From the NCBI GenBank assembly GCA_018062585.1, contig JAGORY010000023.1, positions 1 through 15,096 of the forward strand: a stretch of DNA of 15,096 bases. Reading direction: 5' to 3'. Origin of the DNA: Candidatus Peribacteraceae bacterium. Its GTDB lineage: Bacteria > Patescibacteriota > Gracilibacteria > Peribacterales > Peribacteraceae. Both the position numbers and the translations under genes were made by a program. The notes beneath the pieces are model-generated. The model worked only from the letters and a program-made list of their open reading frames with translations. It did no database searches and was not told the origin of the DNA. Below are positions 7,028 through 12,692 of the stretch, piece after piece. Every line of letters begins with the position of its first letter. Within the stretch, counting starts at the first letter, position 1.

Positions 7028-7602
7028 CCCCTCCGCGAGAGCTGGGCGAATCCGTAGATCATCTTGAGACGTGTGTCATAGATGACGAAGGTACGGAATT
7101 TACCCGGCTCTTGCTGCGCAGGAACGCGGTAGGCTTGCGCGCCGTACGAGGCTTGCAGACTGCCGATATCCAGTGCTGTCGGGTCCGGGAAAACGGCATC
7201 TCGGGGGTCGATGGTCGTCGTGAGGTACGCGCGAAGAGACGAGCCGGGAGTGGTCATGAAATCCGAGGACAGATAGAGCTCGTCTGGGAGATAGAGGACG
7301 TAGCCCGACACTTGCCCTTTGATACCGATGAGTCCGCCGAGCCATCCTTTACTCTGGATATCGCGTGCGTCTTCGGCGATGGATTTACCGCGGGCGATTT
7401 CGCTCTCGATTATTTTCCGCACGTCAGGATCTTTCGCTGCCGGATCTTCCATGATGATGAGATTCGCCATGGAGTCGGCCAGTTCGTCGCCGTAGCGGGA
7501 TGCGGTGAGCGGATTTCGGTTCTGCTCGGAGACGCTCGTTCCTGCGGAGGAACAAGCCGAGAGTACAAGGAGTAGGACGGGGATGAAGAAGAGTGGGCGC
7601 AT
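7024..7602 (-). CDS. DM13-domain lipoprotein
   Basis: A 192-residue predicted lipoprotein. MRPLFFIPVLLLVLSAC is a short signal peptide with lipobox LSAC (C17). Residues 30-85 are a charged, helical spacer. Residues 95-189 look like a DM13 domain: GYVLYLPDELYLSSDF, LRAYLTTT, the hallmark DIGSLQASYGAQAYRVP (145-161), and a closing FVIYDTRLKMIYGFAQL (172-188). DM13 domains are beta-rich, occur in extracellular proteins and were proposed to act in electron transfer. The conserved cysteine expected in the VxIWC-like strand is replaced here by VIYD, so a cysteine-based redox role is unlikely in this copy. The assignment comes from pattern recognition only. The gene converges on the DsbA-like lipoprotein gene, sharing the CTAG at 7024-7027. 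A good promoter ends 8 nt before the ATG. Confidence 0.72.
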   Translation of the reverse strand: MRPLFFIPVLLLVLSACSSAGTSVSEQNRNPLTASRYGDELADSMANLIIMEDPAAKDPDVRKIIESEIARGKSIAEDARDIQSKGWLGGLIGIKGQVSGYVLYLPDELYLSSDFMTTPGSSLRAYLTTTIDPRDAVFPDPTALDIGSLQASYGAQAYRVPAQQEPGKFRTFVIYDTRLKMIYGFAQLSRRG

Positions 7603-7610
7603 AGGGCGTC

Positions 7611-7639
7611 ATTGTCGTTATCCATCGGTCGCTTGGCAA
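7611..7639 (-). promoter_or_regulatory. Sigma70-type promoter of the DM13 lipoprotein gene
   Basis: On the minus strand TTGCCA (7634-7639, 5 of 6 positions) is separated by exactly 17 nt from GACAAT (7611-7616, 4 of 6). The -10 ends 8 nt before the ATG, so the transcript would begin within a base or two of the start codon. The promoter fits between this gene and the stop codon of the next upstream gene at 7644. Confidence 0.55.
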
Positions 7640-7643
7640 GGCG

Positions 7644-9404
7644 TTAGTTGAGCCCGATAAGAGGTCGGCCCGGCGCGTCGTAGACGAAACCGGAGTTATT
7701 TACTGTGCGGGCGAGTGATCGGAGCTCTGTGAGGTTCGTGAAGAGATCGCGATGCCAGTTGTGGGGTTTCGGTTCGCCGTTTTCATGGGCACAGAACGTG
7801 GTCCAGTAGAGCACTTTCGGGTTCTGCTCATGCTCCAGCCATGCTGCGGTTCGCTGGGTAGCGCCGCCGCTCGCGACATTCACGTGACGGAATGTGGCTG
7901 TGTGGTCAGCGTGCTCGGTTTTACGGATGTGTTCATTACCGTCCGTGCTGTGGCTTTGGACGTCATGACGCCCGATGTCTTCGCCTGCCTTCGCGTTCTC
8001 GCGGGTGGCTTCTTCGTTCTGCTGACTTGCGCCTTTCTTTGCGACCTCGTGGTTGAGATAGCCATGCGTCGTGCACCAGTCATTGTTATAGACGATCCAA
8101 CGGAACTGATGGATGCTGCGGTTGGCGTTTGGACCTCTGAGAAGACGTATGACCATCGGTTGCACTTCGGAGTGGTGTTGCCCGATTTCCTCGACGATCG
8201 CATCGATCCGCTTTTTGGCTTCCGTGACATCGGGCTTGCGTCCCTTGATCTCCTTGCCGCCGCTAAACTGTTTCACGTAACTCTCCATAGATTTCAAGCG
8301 TCTGAAGTTCTTCTCCGAAAGACCCTCGGTTTTGGCTTCTCCGATGATCTCGACCGCGCTTTCCCAGTCCTTCGTGTCCATCGCATGGCGGAGCCTGAGG
8401 AGGATCGGTGCTTCGTTCTCGACGTCGTTAGCGCCATCAAGGCGATCTTCTGCCTGCTTCACGTACTGCAGACGTTGGGCATAGTGGAGTGCCAGAAACT
8501 GACTTTTCGAGAGCGGCTGGAATCCGCGGATGCCGGTGCCTTCAAAGCGTTCCTTGAACTTCTTCTGGGTTGCGTCGAATTGCTCCGTCACCGCGGCCCA
8601 GTTTTTCATGAGCGTACTCAATGACGTGGGGCCGGAACCGTGCACGAATTCACTGATCTTTGCAGGGCTCGCGTTGGATTTAAAAATGCGCTCGAGCCAG
8701 AGTCCCATCTTGCCGCCACTTAGGATGCCACTGGAAACCGCAGACTGCAGTTTTGCCTTTGCTTCGTCATACGCTTCTCCCTGATTTTTGTCGTTCGCGA
8801 GCATCGCTGCCCGAGCAGAAGCGACAAGACTGTTTCTCTTATCGTAATGCAGATTTAGGAACGCTTCCTCGGACATAATCGCAGCGAATTCAGGCTTCTT
8901 TTTGGCGAGCGCCATAAAGTCGTCGCTTGCGATGAGCTTCTTCCGTTCTTCGGCCGCAGTGCGCCAGCGATCCATCATAAGAGGCATGTCCCGATCTACC
9001 CACTTCTCGCGGTCCTTGTAACTGGTAGAGGAATCTTCGAAGCGCTTCACCCATTTTTCGTACGATGAACCGGAAATCCATTTGTTTTGTCTCGCAGAGC
9101 TGATGCCGCCATGGAAGCGGCTGTGGAGACCGACTGCGCTGTTCTGCATTTTTACTCCGTGTCCTTCCAAGAATACTTCGCGATCGCGGATTCCTTCGTA
9201 TCCGTCTTCTTTCATGCGCATACCTGCGAAATAGCTCTGTAATTCGGAAACCTCTTTTGCAGAAGACGTTTTTGTCCCTACGACTGTCGAGAGGAAGCTT
9301 CGGGCTTGCGCTCGTACGGCATCCGCACGTCGATACAAGTCCTGAACATTGGCTTCAGCACCGTCTTTTTGATCAGGCCGTTGTTCTAAAGTTTCGACTG
9401 ACAT
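7644..9404 (-). CDS. Large cytosolic protein of unknown function with a repeated LS-FL-LxY-YVKQA motif
   Basis: I do not recognise this 586-residue protein. It has no signal peptide or membrane segment, is highly charged and looks mostly alpha-helical. A related motif recurs three times: EEAFLNLHYDKRNSLVASA (179-197), LSKSQFLALHYAQRLQYVKQ (298-317) and, more diverged, LSEKNFRRLKSMESYVKQF (362-380). Residues 410-555 are rich in His and Trp (HHSEV, DWCTTHGYLNHE, HADHTATFRH, CAHENGEPKPHNWHRDLF) and hold the only two cysteines (C444, C538). That region could form a metal site, which is an inference. The frame is open to an upstream ATG at 9461. I chose the ATG at 9404 because a TATACT -10 box (9416-9421) lies just before it and would fall inside the longer form. 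Codon phase is coherent throughout, with no sign of a frameshift. Confidence 0.8.
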   Translation of the reverse strand: MSVETLEQRPDQKDGAEANVQDLYRRADAVRAQARSFLSTVVGTKTSSAKEVSELQSYFAGMRMKEDGYEGIRDREVFLEGHGVKMQNSAVGLHSRFHGGISSARQNKWISGSSYEKWVKRFEDSSTSYKDREKWVDRDMPLMMDRWRTAAEERKKLIASDDFMALAKKKPEFAAIMSEEAFLNLHYDKRNSLVASARAAMLANDKNQGEAYDEAKAKLQSAVSSGILSGGKMGLWLERIFKSNASPAKISEFVHGSGPTSLSTLMKNWAAVTEQFDATQKKFKERFEGTGIRGFQPLSKSQFLALHYAQRLQYVKQAEDRLDGANDVENEAPILLRLRHAMDTKDWESAVEIIGEAKTEGLSEKNFRRLKSMESYVKQFSGGKEIKGRKPDVTEAKKRIDAIVEEIGQHHSEVQPMVIRLLRGPNANRSIHQFRWIVYNNDWCTTHGYLNHEVAKKGASQQNEEATRENAKAGEDIGRHDVQSHSTDGNEHIRKTEHADHTATFRHVNVASGGATQRTAAWLEHEQNPKVLYWTTFCAHENGEPKPHNWHRDLFTNLTELRSLARTVNNSGFVYDAPGRPLIGLN

Positions 9405-9415
9405 TGGGGGGCGGA

Positions 9416-9421
9416 AGTATA
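9416..9421 (-). promoter_or_regulatory. -10 box upstream of the 586-residue protein gene
   Basis: The minus strand reads TATACT (5 of 6 positions), ending 11 nt before the ATG at 9404. This predicts a 4-5 nt leader. It supports choosing 9404 over the upstream ATG at 9461. No clear -35 is seen. Confidence 0.45.
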
Positions 9422-9490
9422 CAACAAAACGTATCCGCTTCGCTCGCGAACCCCGTTGCATTTTTCCTATTCTCGCGCTTGGCTCGCGTG

Positions 9491-9499
9491 TGGTAGTCT
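9491..9499 (+). promoter_or_regulatory. Extended -10 promoter of dcd
   Basis: TGGTAGTCT is a TGn-extended -10 (TAGTCT, 4 of 6 positions), ending 9 nt before the dcd ATG at 9509. It predicts an almost leaderless transcript, and no Shine-Dalgarno site is present. It is divergent from the -10 box at 9416-9421 across a 104-nt intergenic region. Confidence 0.45.
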
Positions 9500-9508
9500 C
9501 TGCACCCT

Positions 9509-10120
9509 ATGATCCTCTCCGACCGCGACATCAAAAAGGCCATCGAATCCGGACGCGTGAAAATCGAATCCAACCAGTCTGAGCTCTTTAGTCACATCCA
9601 CGCTTCCAGCATGGACTTGAGACTCGGTAATGTCTTCAAGGTGTACGAGCACAGCAAGTACGCGGTGCTGGATCCGAAGAACCCCAAAACGTTTGCTCAG
9701 AACATGCGCATTATTACGATTCCTGACGGGGAGCCGTTCATCGTGCAGCCGGGTGAGTTCATCCTCGGCGTGACGCAGGAGAAAATCACCGTCCCTGATG
9801 ACCTCGTGGTCCGCGTTGAGGGCCGGAGTTCCTTGGGACGCCTCGGTATTATTGTCCATTCCACCGCCGGATTCGTGGATCCCGGTTTCGTCGGTACGAT
9901 CACGCTCGAGATCAGTAACCTGAACCGTCTGCCAGTCGCACTTTATCCTGGCATGCGTGTCTGCCAGCTGGCATTCGAGATGATGTCGTCCCCAGCTGAG
10001 ACGCCGTATAACATGAAGCCTCACAGCAAATATCAGAACCAAGTGCTTCCCGAGGAGAGTCGGCTCAGTATCGATCCTGAATTCGCGAAACTCGGTGGCT
10101 CGATCGTCGAACAACTGTAA
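9509..10120 (+). CDS. dcd: dCTP deaminase, bifunctional dUMP-forming type
   Basis: A 203-residue trimeric dUTPase-fold enzyme of deoxynucleotide metabolism. It starts MILSDRDIKKAIESG, the classic Dcd opening. Core motifs are VEGRSSLGRLGI (103-114), HSTAGFVDPGFVG (117-129), TITLEISN (130-137) with the putative catalytic E134, and LYPGMRVCQLAFE (145-157). HSTAGFVDPGF resembles the bifunctional deaminase/dUTPases of Mycobacterium and Methanocaldococcus (HxTAGFIDPGF), not the monofunctional E. coli enzyme (HVTAHRIDPG). It therefore probably converts dCTP straight to dUMP, supplying thymidylate synthesis without releasing dUTP. The C-terminal KYQNQ segment fits the nucleotide-covering tail. It heads the rightward dcd-pdxS-pdxT block; pdxS starts 34 nt downstream. 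The bifunctional call is an inference from the motif. Confidence 0.93.
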   Translation: MILSDRDIKKAIESGRVKIESNQSELFSHIHASSMDLRLGNVFKVYEHSKYAVLDPKNPKTFAQNMRIITIPDGEPFIVQPGEFILGVTQEKITVPDDLVVRVEGRSSLGRLGIIVHSTAGFVDPGFVGTITLEISNLNRLPVALYPGMRVCQLAFEMMSSPAETPYNMKPHSKYQNQVLPEESRLSIDPEFAKLGGSIVEQL

Positions 10121-10154
10121 GATACGGAGAGGAGTTAGCGTCTTCACTCACACA

Positions 10155-11030
10155 ATGTTCAATATCAGTAACCGCACCGGCGTTGATCTCGCGAAGATGC
10201 TGAAGGGTGGCGTCATCATGGACGTCGTGACCGCGAAGCAGGCTCGCATCGCCGAGGCCGCAGGCGCATGCGCTGTCATGGCTCTAGAACGTGTACCCTC
10301 CGATATCCGTGCGCAGGGTGGAGTCGCGCGCATGAGTGATCCAGAACTTATTGCCGAGATCCAGAAGGCGGTATCGATCCCAGTCATGGCCAAAATCCGT
10401 ATCGGTCACACGGCCGAAGCCAGGATTCTTGAGGCGATGGAAGTGGATTTCATCGACGAGTCTGAAGTCTTAACGCCCGCTGATCCGTTTCATCACGTTG
10501 ATAAGACGGATTTCAAAGTACCGTTCGTGTGTGGTGCCACGAATCTTGGCGAAGCTCTCCGTCGGATTGCCGAAGGTGCTTCGATGATCCGCACGAAAGG
10601 CGAAGCAGGTACCGGTAACGTCGTCGAGGCAGTTCGGCACTTGAAGCTCATCAAAGGCGAGATCATAAGCCTGAAGTCTCTGTCGACGTCCGAGCTCAAG
10701 ACATTTGCCAAAGCCGAGCGTGTGCCATTCGATCTCGTTCTTGATGTAAAAAAAGCGCAGAAACTTCCAGTCGTCATGTTCACTGCCGGAGGAGTCGCTA
10801 CTCCAGCGGACGCAGCACTTTTGATGGGACTGGGAGCAGAAGGAGTCTTCGTCGGTTCCGGTATTTTTAAGTCCAAGGACCCGACGCGCATGGCCAAGGC
10901 CATCGTTCAGGCGACGACGCACTACAAAGATCCGAAGAAGCTACTGCAGGTCTCGACCGGTCTCATCGGTGCGATGGCGGGGCTGGAGATAAGCGGCCTC
11001 CAAGTGAAGATGCAGGAGAGAGGGCTCTAA
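10155..11030 (+). CDS. pdxS: Pyridoxal 5'-phosphate synthase, PdxS subunit
   Basis: A 291-residue (beta/alpha)8-barrel synthase subunit. It makes PLP from ribose 5-phosphate, glyceraldehyde 3-phosphate and ammonia delivered by PdxT. The catalytic residues are in place: D23 in GGVIMDVV, K80 in PVMAKIRIGH (ribose-5-phosphate imine) and K148 in MIRTKGEAGTGN (second lysine). The phosphate-binding end AGGVATPADAALLMGLGAEG (211-230) and VFVGSGIFKS (231-240) are also conserved. The frame is open upstream to 10095, but the ATG at 10155 matches the family N-terminus. A purine-rich GGAGAGGAG (10126-10134) lies 20 nt upstream of the ATG, too far for a normal ribosome binding site. The gene lies 34 nt after dcd and may be co-transcribed with it. 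The 102 nt to pdxT are filled by an inverted heptamer-repeat structure. Confidence 0.97.
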   Translation: MFNISNRTGVDLAKMLKGGVIMDVVTAKQARIAEAAGACAVMALERVPSDIRAQGGVARMSDPELIAEIQKAVSIPVMAKIRIGHTAEARILEAMEVDFIDESEVLTPADPFHHVDKTDFKVPFVCGATNLGEALRRIAEGASMIRTKGEAGTGNVVEAVRHLKLIKGEIISLKSLSTSELKTFAKAERVPFDLVLDVKKAQKLPVVMFTAGGVATPADAALLMGLGAEGVFVGSGIFKSKDPTRMAKAIVQATTHYKDPKKLLQVSTGLIGAMAGLEISGLQVKMQERGL

Positions 11031-11032
11031 GA

Positions 11033-11124
11033 AGGTTATAGGGGATAGGTTAGAGGTTATAGCTTTGATACATTGAAACGTTCAGAGTTCGTTTATTTCT
11101 TCTATAGCCTATTCCCTATAACCT
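11033..11124. repeat. Inverted heptamer-repeat arrays between pdxS and pdxT
   Basis: The left array (11034-11062) reads as heptamers GGTTATA, GGGGATA, GGTTAGA, GGTTATA. The right array (about 11101-11131), on the opposite strand, reads GGTTATA, GGGAATA, GGCTATA with a diverged GGGTAAT at its edge. The two face each other: 11033-11049 pairs with 11108-11124 over 17 positions with a single difference, which is a G.U pair in RNA. A further 6-bp stem (11057-11062 with 11102-11107) lies inside. The result is a long hairpin with a loop of about 39 nt and no T-tract after it. It could affect the PdxS:PdxT ratio, protect the pdxS mRNA 3' end, or simply be a repeat element. Confidence 0.85.
11117..11122 (+). 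promoter_or_regulatory. Possible -10 box of pdxT within the repeat
   Basis: TATAAC (5 of 6 positions) ends 10 nt before the pdxT ATG, the same spacing seen for other promoters in this window. It is made of repeat sequence and has no clear -35, so it may be coincidental. Confidence 0.25.
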
Positions 11125-11132
11125 ATTACCCG

Positions 11133-11759
11133 ATGGTCGTCGGTGTCCTCGCATTTCAGGGAGACTTCAGAGAACACATTGATGTGCTCAACCGTTTACA
11201 CGTGCCATCGGTCGAGGTGCGAACGAAAGACGATCTCTCGAAGATCGATGCACTCATTATTCCGGGGGGTGAGTCGACTGTCATTGCGCAGTTTCTTGCT
11301 GAGACAGGTGTCGGGAAGGAGATTGTGAGGAGAGTGCATTTGAACGCAGGTCGTGCGGGTTTTGTAGAGACGCAACATATTGCGTCTCTACAAAACCCGC
11401 TCATGGTCTTCGGTACGTGTGCCGGAGCGATCGTGCTTGCTCGTAAGGCGACTGGAAAGAATGCACCGAAAACATTGGGTCTCATCGATGCCGTCGTCGA
11501 CCGAAACGCGTACGGACATCAGATCGCGAGCTTCGAAGCTGAGCTCAAGATCTCTGGCATCCGAAAGCCCGTGCCCGCGGCCTTCATTCGCGCCCCTAAG
11601 ATTACGTCAGTCGGCAAAGGCGTCGACGTTCTTGCGAAGTTTCGCGGCGAGCCGGTGCTCATTCGGCAGGGAAATGTCATGATCGGTACGTTCCATGCCG
11701 AAGTACGAGACTCGACAGATGTACATCAGCTGTTTCTGGGCTTATCGAAACGGATTTAG
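11133..11759 (+). CDS. pdxT: Pyridoxal 5'-phosphate synthase, glutaminase subunit PdxT (with insertion)
   Basis: A 208-residue class I glutaminase that supplies ammonia to PdxS. Family motifs are MVVGVLAFQGDFREHI (1-16), the oxyanion region IIPGGEST (42-49), nucleophile C96 in VFGTCAGAIVLA, RNAYGHQIASFEAEL (124-138), FIRAPKI (151-157), and catalytic H188 and E190 in TFHAEVRD. Between GGEST and FGTCAG there are 43 residues, against about 25 in the Bacillus subtilis protein as I recall it. The extra residues (about 71-88) are mostly encoded by a perfect palindrome at 11355-11400, which keeps the frame. All catalytic residues survive, so the protein may still work, with an extra loop before the nucleophile strand. 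A TTG-started extension to 11073 is open but would be made of repeat sequence. The gene ends in a 4-nt overlap with convergent porB. Confidence 0.95.
   Translation: MVVGVLAFQGDFREHIDVLNRLHVPSVEVRTKDDLSKIDALIIPGGESTVIAQFLAETGVGKEIVRRVHLNAGRAGFVETQHIASLQNPLMVFGTCAGAIVLARKATGKNAPKTLGLIDAVVDRNAYGHQIASFEAELKISGIRKPVPAAFIRAPKITSVGKGVDVLAKFRGEPVLIRQGNVMIGTFHAEVRDSTDVHQLFLGLSKRI
11355..11400. repeat. Perfect palindromic element (21-bp arms) inside pdxT
   Basis: The left arm 11355-11375 (starts GCGGGTTTTGTAGAGACG) and right arm 11380-11400 (ends CGTCTCTACAAAACCCGC) are exact reverse complements over 21 bp, with a CATA loop at 11376-11379. It occupies pdxT codons 75 to 90 without a stop or frameshift, and coincides with residues absent from typical PdxT. 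The GTAGAGACGC...GCGTCTCTAC core resembles small palindromic, MITE-like repeats that I recall from cyanobacteria and some candidate-phyla genomes; that resemblance is from memory. There is no T-tract, so it is not an intrinsic terminator. Confidence 0.95.
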
Positions 11760-12643
11760 AGGAACTCCTGCATGAGATCTGTGACATCGAATTTCTCCAC
11801 TTCATCGACCGGAGTCGTTGTTTTTCCTTGGCGTGGCACGAGGCGTTCGTAGAAATTTGGGATGTCTTCCAGGCGGTAGAGAATGCCGGTCGCGATCCGT
11901 TTCGACGTATCGATCGCAAGCTTCCTCGCCTTCACGAAGTCCGTGACGTCATGACCTTCGTCTTCCACTTTGTAGTACTTTTCCATGAGCATCGTGTGCG
12001 TCGCGAACTTGTTGTACGTCGGACAGGCCTGCAGAATGTCCACGAAAGCGAAACCACGGTGACGAATCGCTTCTTTGAGGACCGCCGTCACTTGCTTAAT
12101 GTCACCCGAGAATGCGCGAGCTACGAACGTCGGTTCCAGAGAGAAGATGAAGTCCATGGAATTCAGTGTCATTTCGGCAACCCCATTCGGTGCGGTGTTC
12201 ATCGGGATGCCTTGCGGCGTGAGTGAGCTGGCTTGTCCCGTCGTCAGTCCATAGTTGCCGTTGTTGTGGAGCACGAACGTGATGGGATAGTGACTGCGGA
12301 CCGCATGAACGAGATGGCCGATGCCTTCCGAGAAGCTAGCACCATCGCCGCCGAATGCGATGACCGGAAGCTTCGGGTTCGCAATCTTCGCTCCGGCCGC
12401 GAACGGTAAAACGCGCCCGTGGAGGCCGTGGAAGCGGTATCCTTTGAGCTTGTCGCTGCCATTGCCGTGACACCCGACGTCGAAACACAGGAGACACTGA
12501 TGAGGTGCGATGCCGAGTTCGGTCAGTGCGGCCTTGATGCCGGTCCAGATACCATAGTTGCCGCAGCCGTCGCACCACGTACACCTGTTCTCGCTGTGAA
12601 AGTCGTTCATGACGGGGCCGGTGGAGTCGAGGACGATGGACAT
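11756..12643 (-). CDS. 2-oxoacid:ferredoxin/flavodoxin oxidoreductase, beta subunit
   Basis: A 295-residue thiamine-diphosphate and iron-sulfur subunit. It is the catalytic partner of the fused gamma-alpha subunit encoded just upstream. The probable [4Fe-4S] ligands are C24 and C27 (CTWCDGCGNYG), C58 (DVGCHGNGS) and C207 (LQACPTYN), matching the four-cysteine pattern of this family. HGLHGRVLPFAAGAKIANP (72-90), GGDGASFSEGIGH (98-110) and HNNGNYGLTTGQAS (126-139) form the ThDP/Mg site. The usual GDGD is GDGA here, and spacing to the following IGH is slightly changed. It oxidatively decarboxylates a 2-oxoacid with CoA and transfers electrons to a low-potential carrier. Pyruvate or 2-oxoglutarate cannot be told apart from the sequence alone. 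The start lies 9 nt after the alpha-subunit stop, and no Shine-Dalgarno site precedes it. Confidence 0.93.
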   Translation of the reverse strand: MSIVLDSTGPVMNDFHSENRCTWCDGCGNYGIWTGIKAALTELGIAPHQCLLCFDVGCHGNGSDKLKGYRFHGLHGRVLPFAAGAKIANPKLPVIAFGGDGASFSEGIGHLVHAVRSHYPITFVLHNNGNYGLTTGQASSLTPQGIPMNTAPNGVAEMTLNSMDFIFSLEPTFVARAFSGDIKQVTAVLKEAIRHRGFAFVDILQACPTYNKFATHTMLMEKYYKVEDEGHDVTDFVKARKLAIDTSKRIATGILYRLEDIPNFYERLVPRQGKTTTPVDEVEKFDVTDLMQEFL

Positions 12644-12650
12644 GACGAGT

Positions 12651-12692
12651 GGTTAGCGGGTAGCGGGTAGCGGGTGGTGGGTAGTGGGTGGT
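12651..12692. repeat. Six-unit heptamer tandem repeat at the alpha/beta subunit junction
   Basis: On the plus strand six consecutive 7-mers follow the pattern GGKTRGY: GGTTAGC, GGGTAGC, GGGTAGC, GGGTGGT, GGGTAGT, GGGTGGT. The array covers the last codons and stop (12653-12655) of the alpha-subunit gene and reaches to within 8 nt of the beta-subunit ATG. Five GGG runs spaced by 4 nt could form a G-quadruplex on the plus strand, which is the template strand for this operon. It belongs to the same heptamer style as the arrays between pdxS and pdxT. Confidence 0.9.

Noticed and set aside
7752..8624. Long rightward open frame (290 codons) opposite the 586-residue protein gene
   Set aside because: It is antisense to a longer, coherent frame, has low-complexity, Cys/Val/Leu-rich content with no recognisable motif, and no promoter or ribosome site; typical shadow frame of a codon-biased gene.
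10126..10134. GGAGAGGAG as the pdxS ribosome binding site
   Set aside because: It is 20 nt from the only plausible start codon, well beyond normal spacing, and no in-frame start lies closer.
11355..11400. Palindrome as a transcription terminator or attenuator of pdxT
   Set aside because: No T-tract follows either arm, it is in mid-gene, and the reading frame continues through it to conserved catalytic motifs.
12651..12692. Heptamer array as a CRISPR or origin iteron array
   Set aside because: Units are 7 nt and contiguous with no spacers, so not CRISPR; no DnaA-box-like motifs, AT-rich unwinding region or replication initiator gene is nearby.
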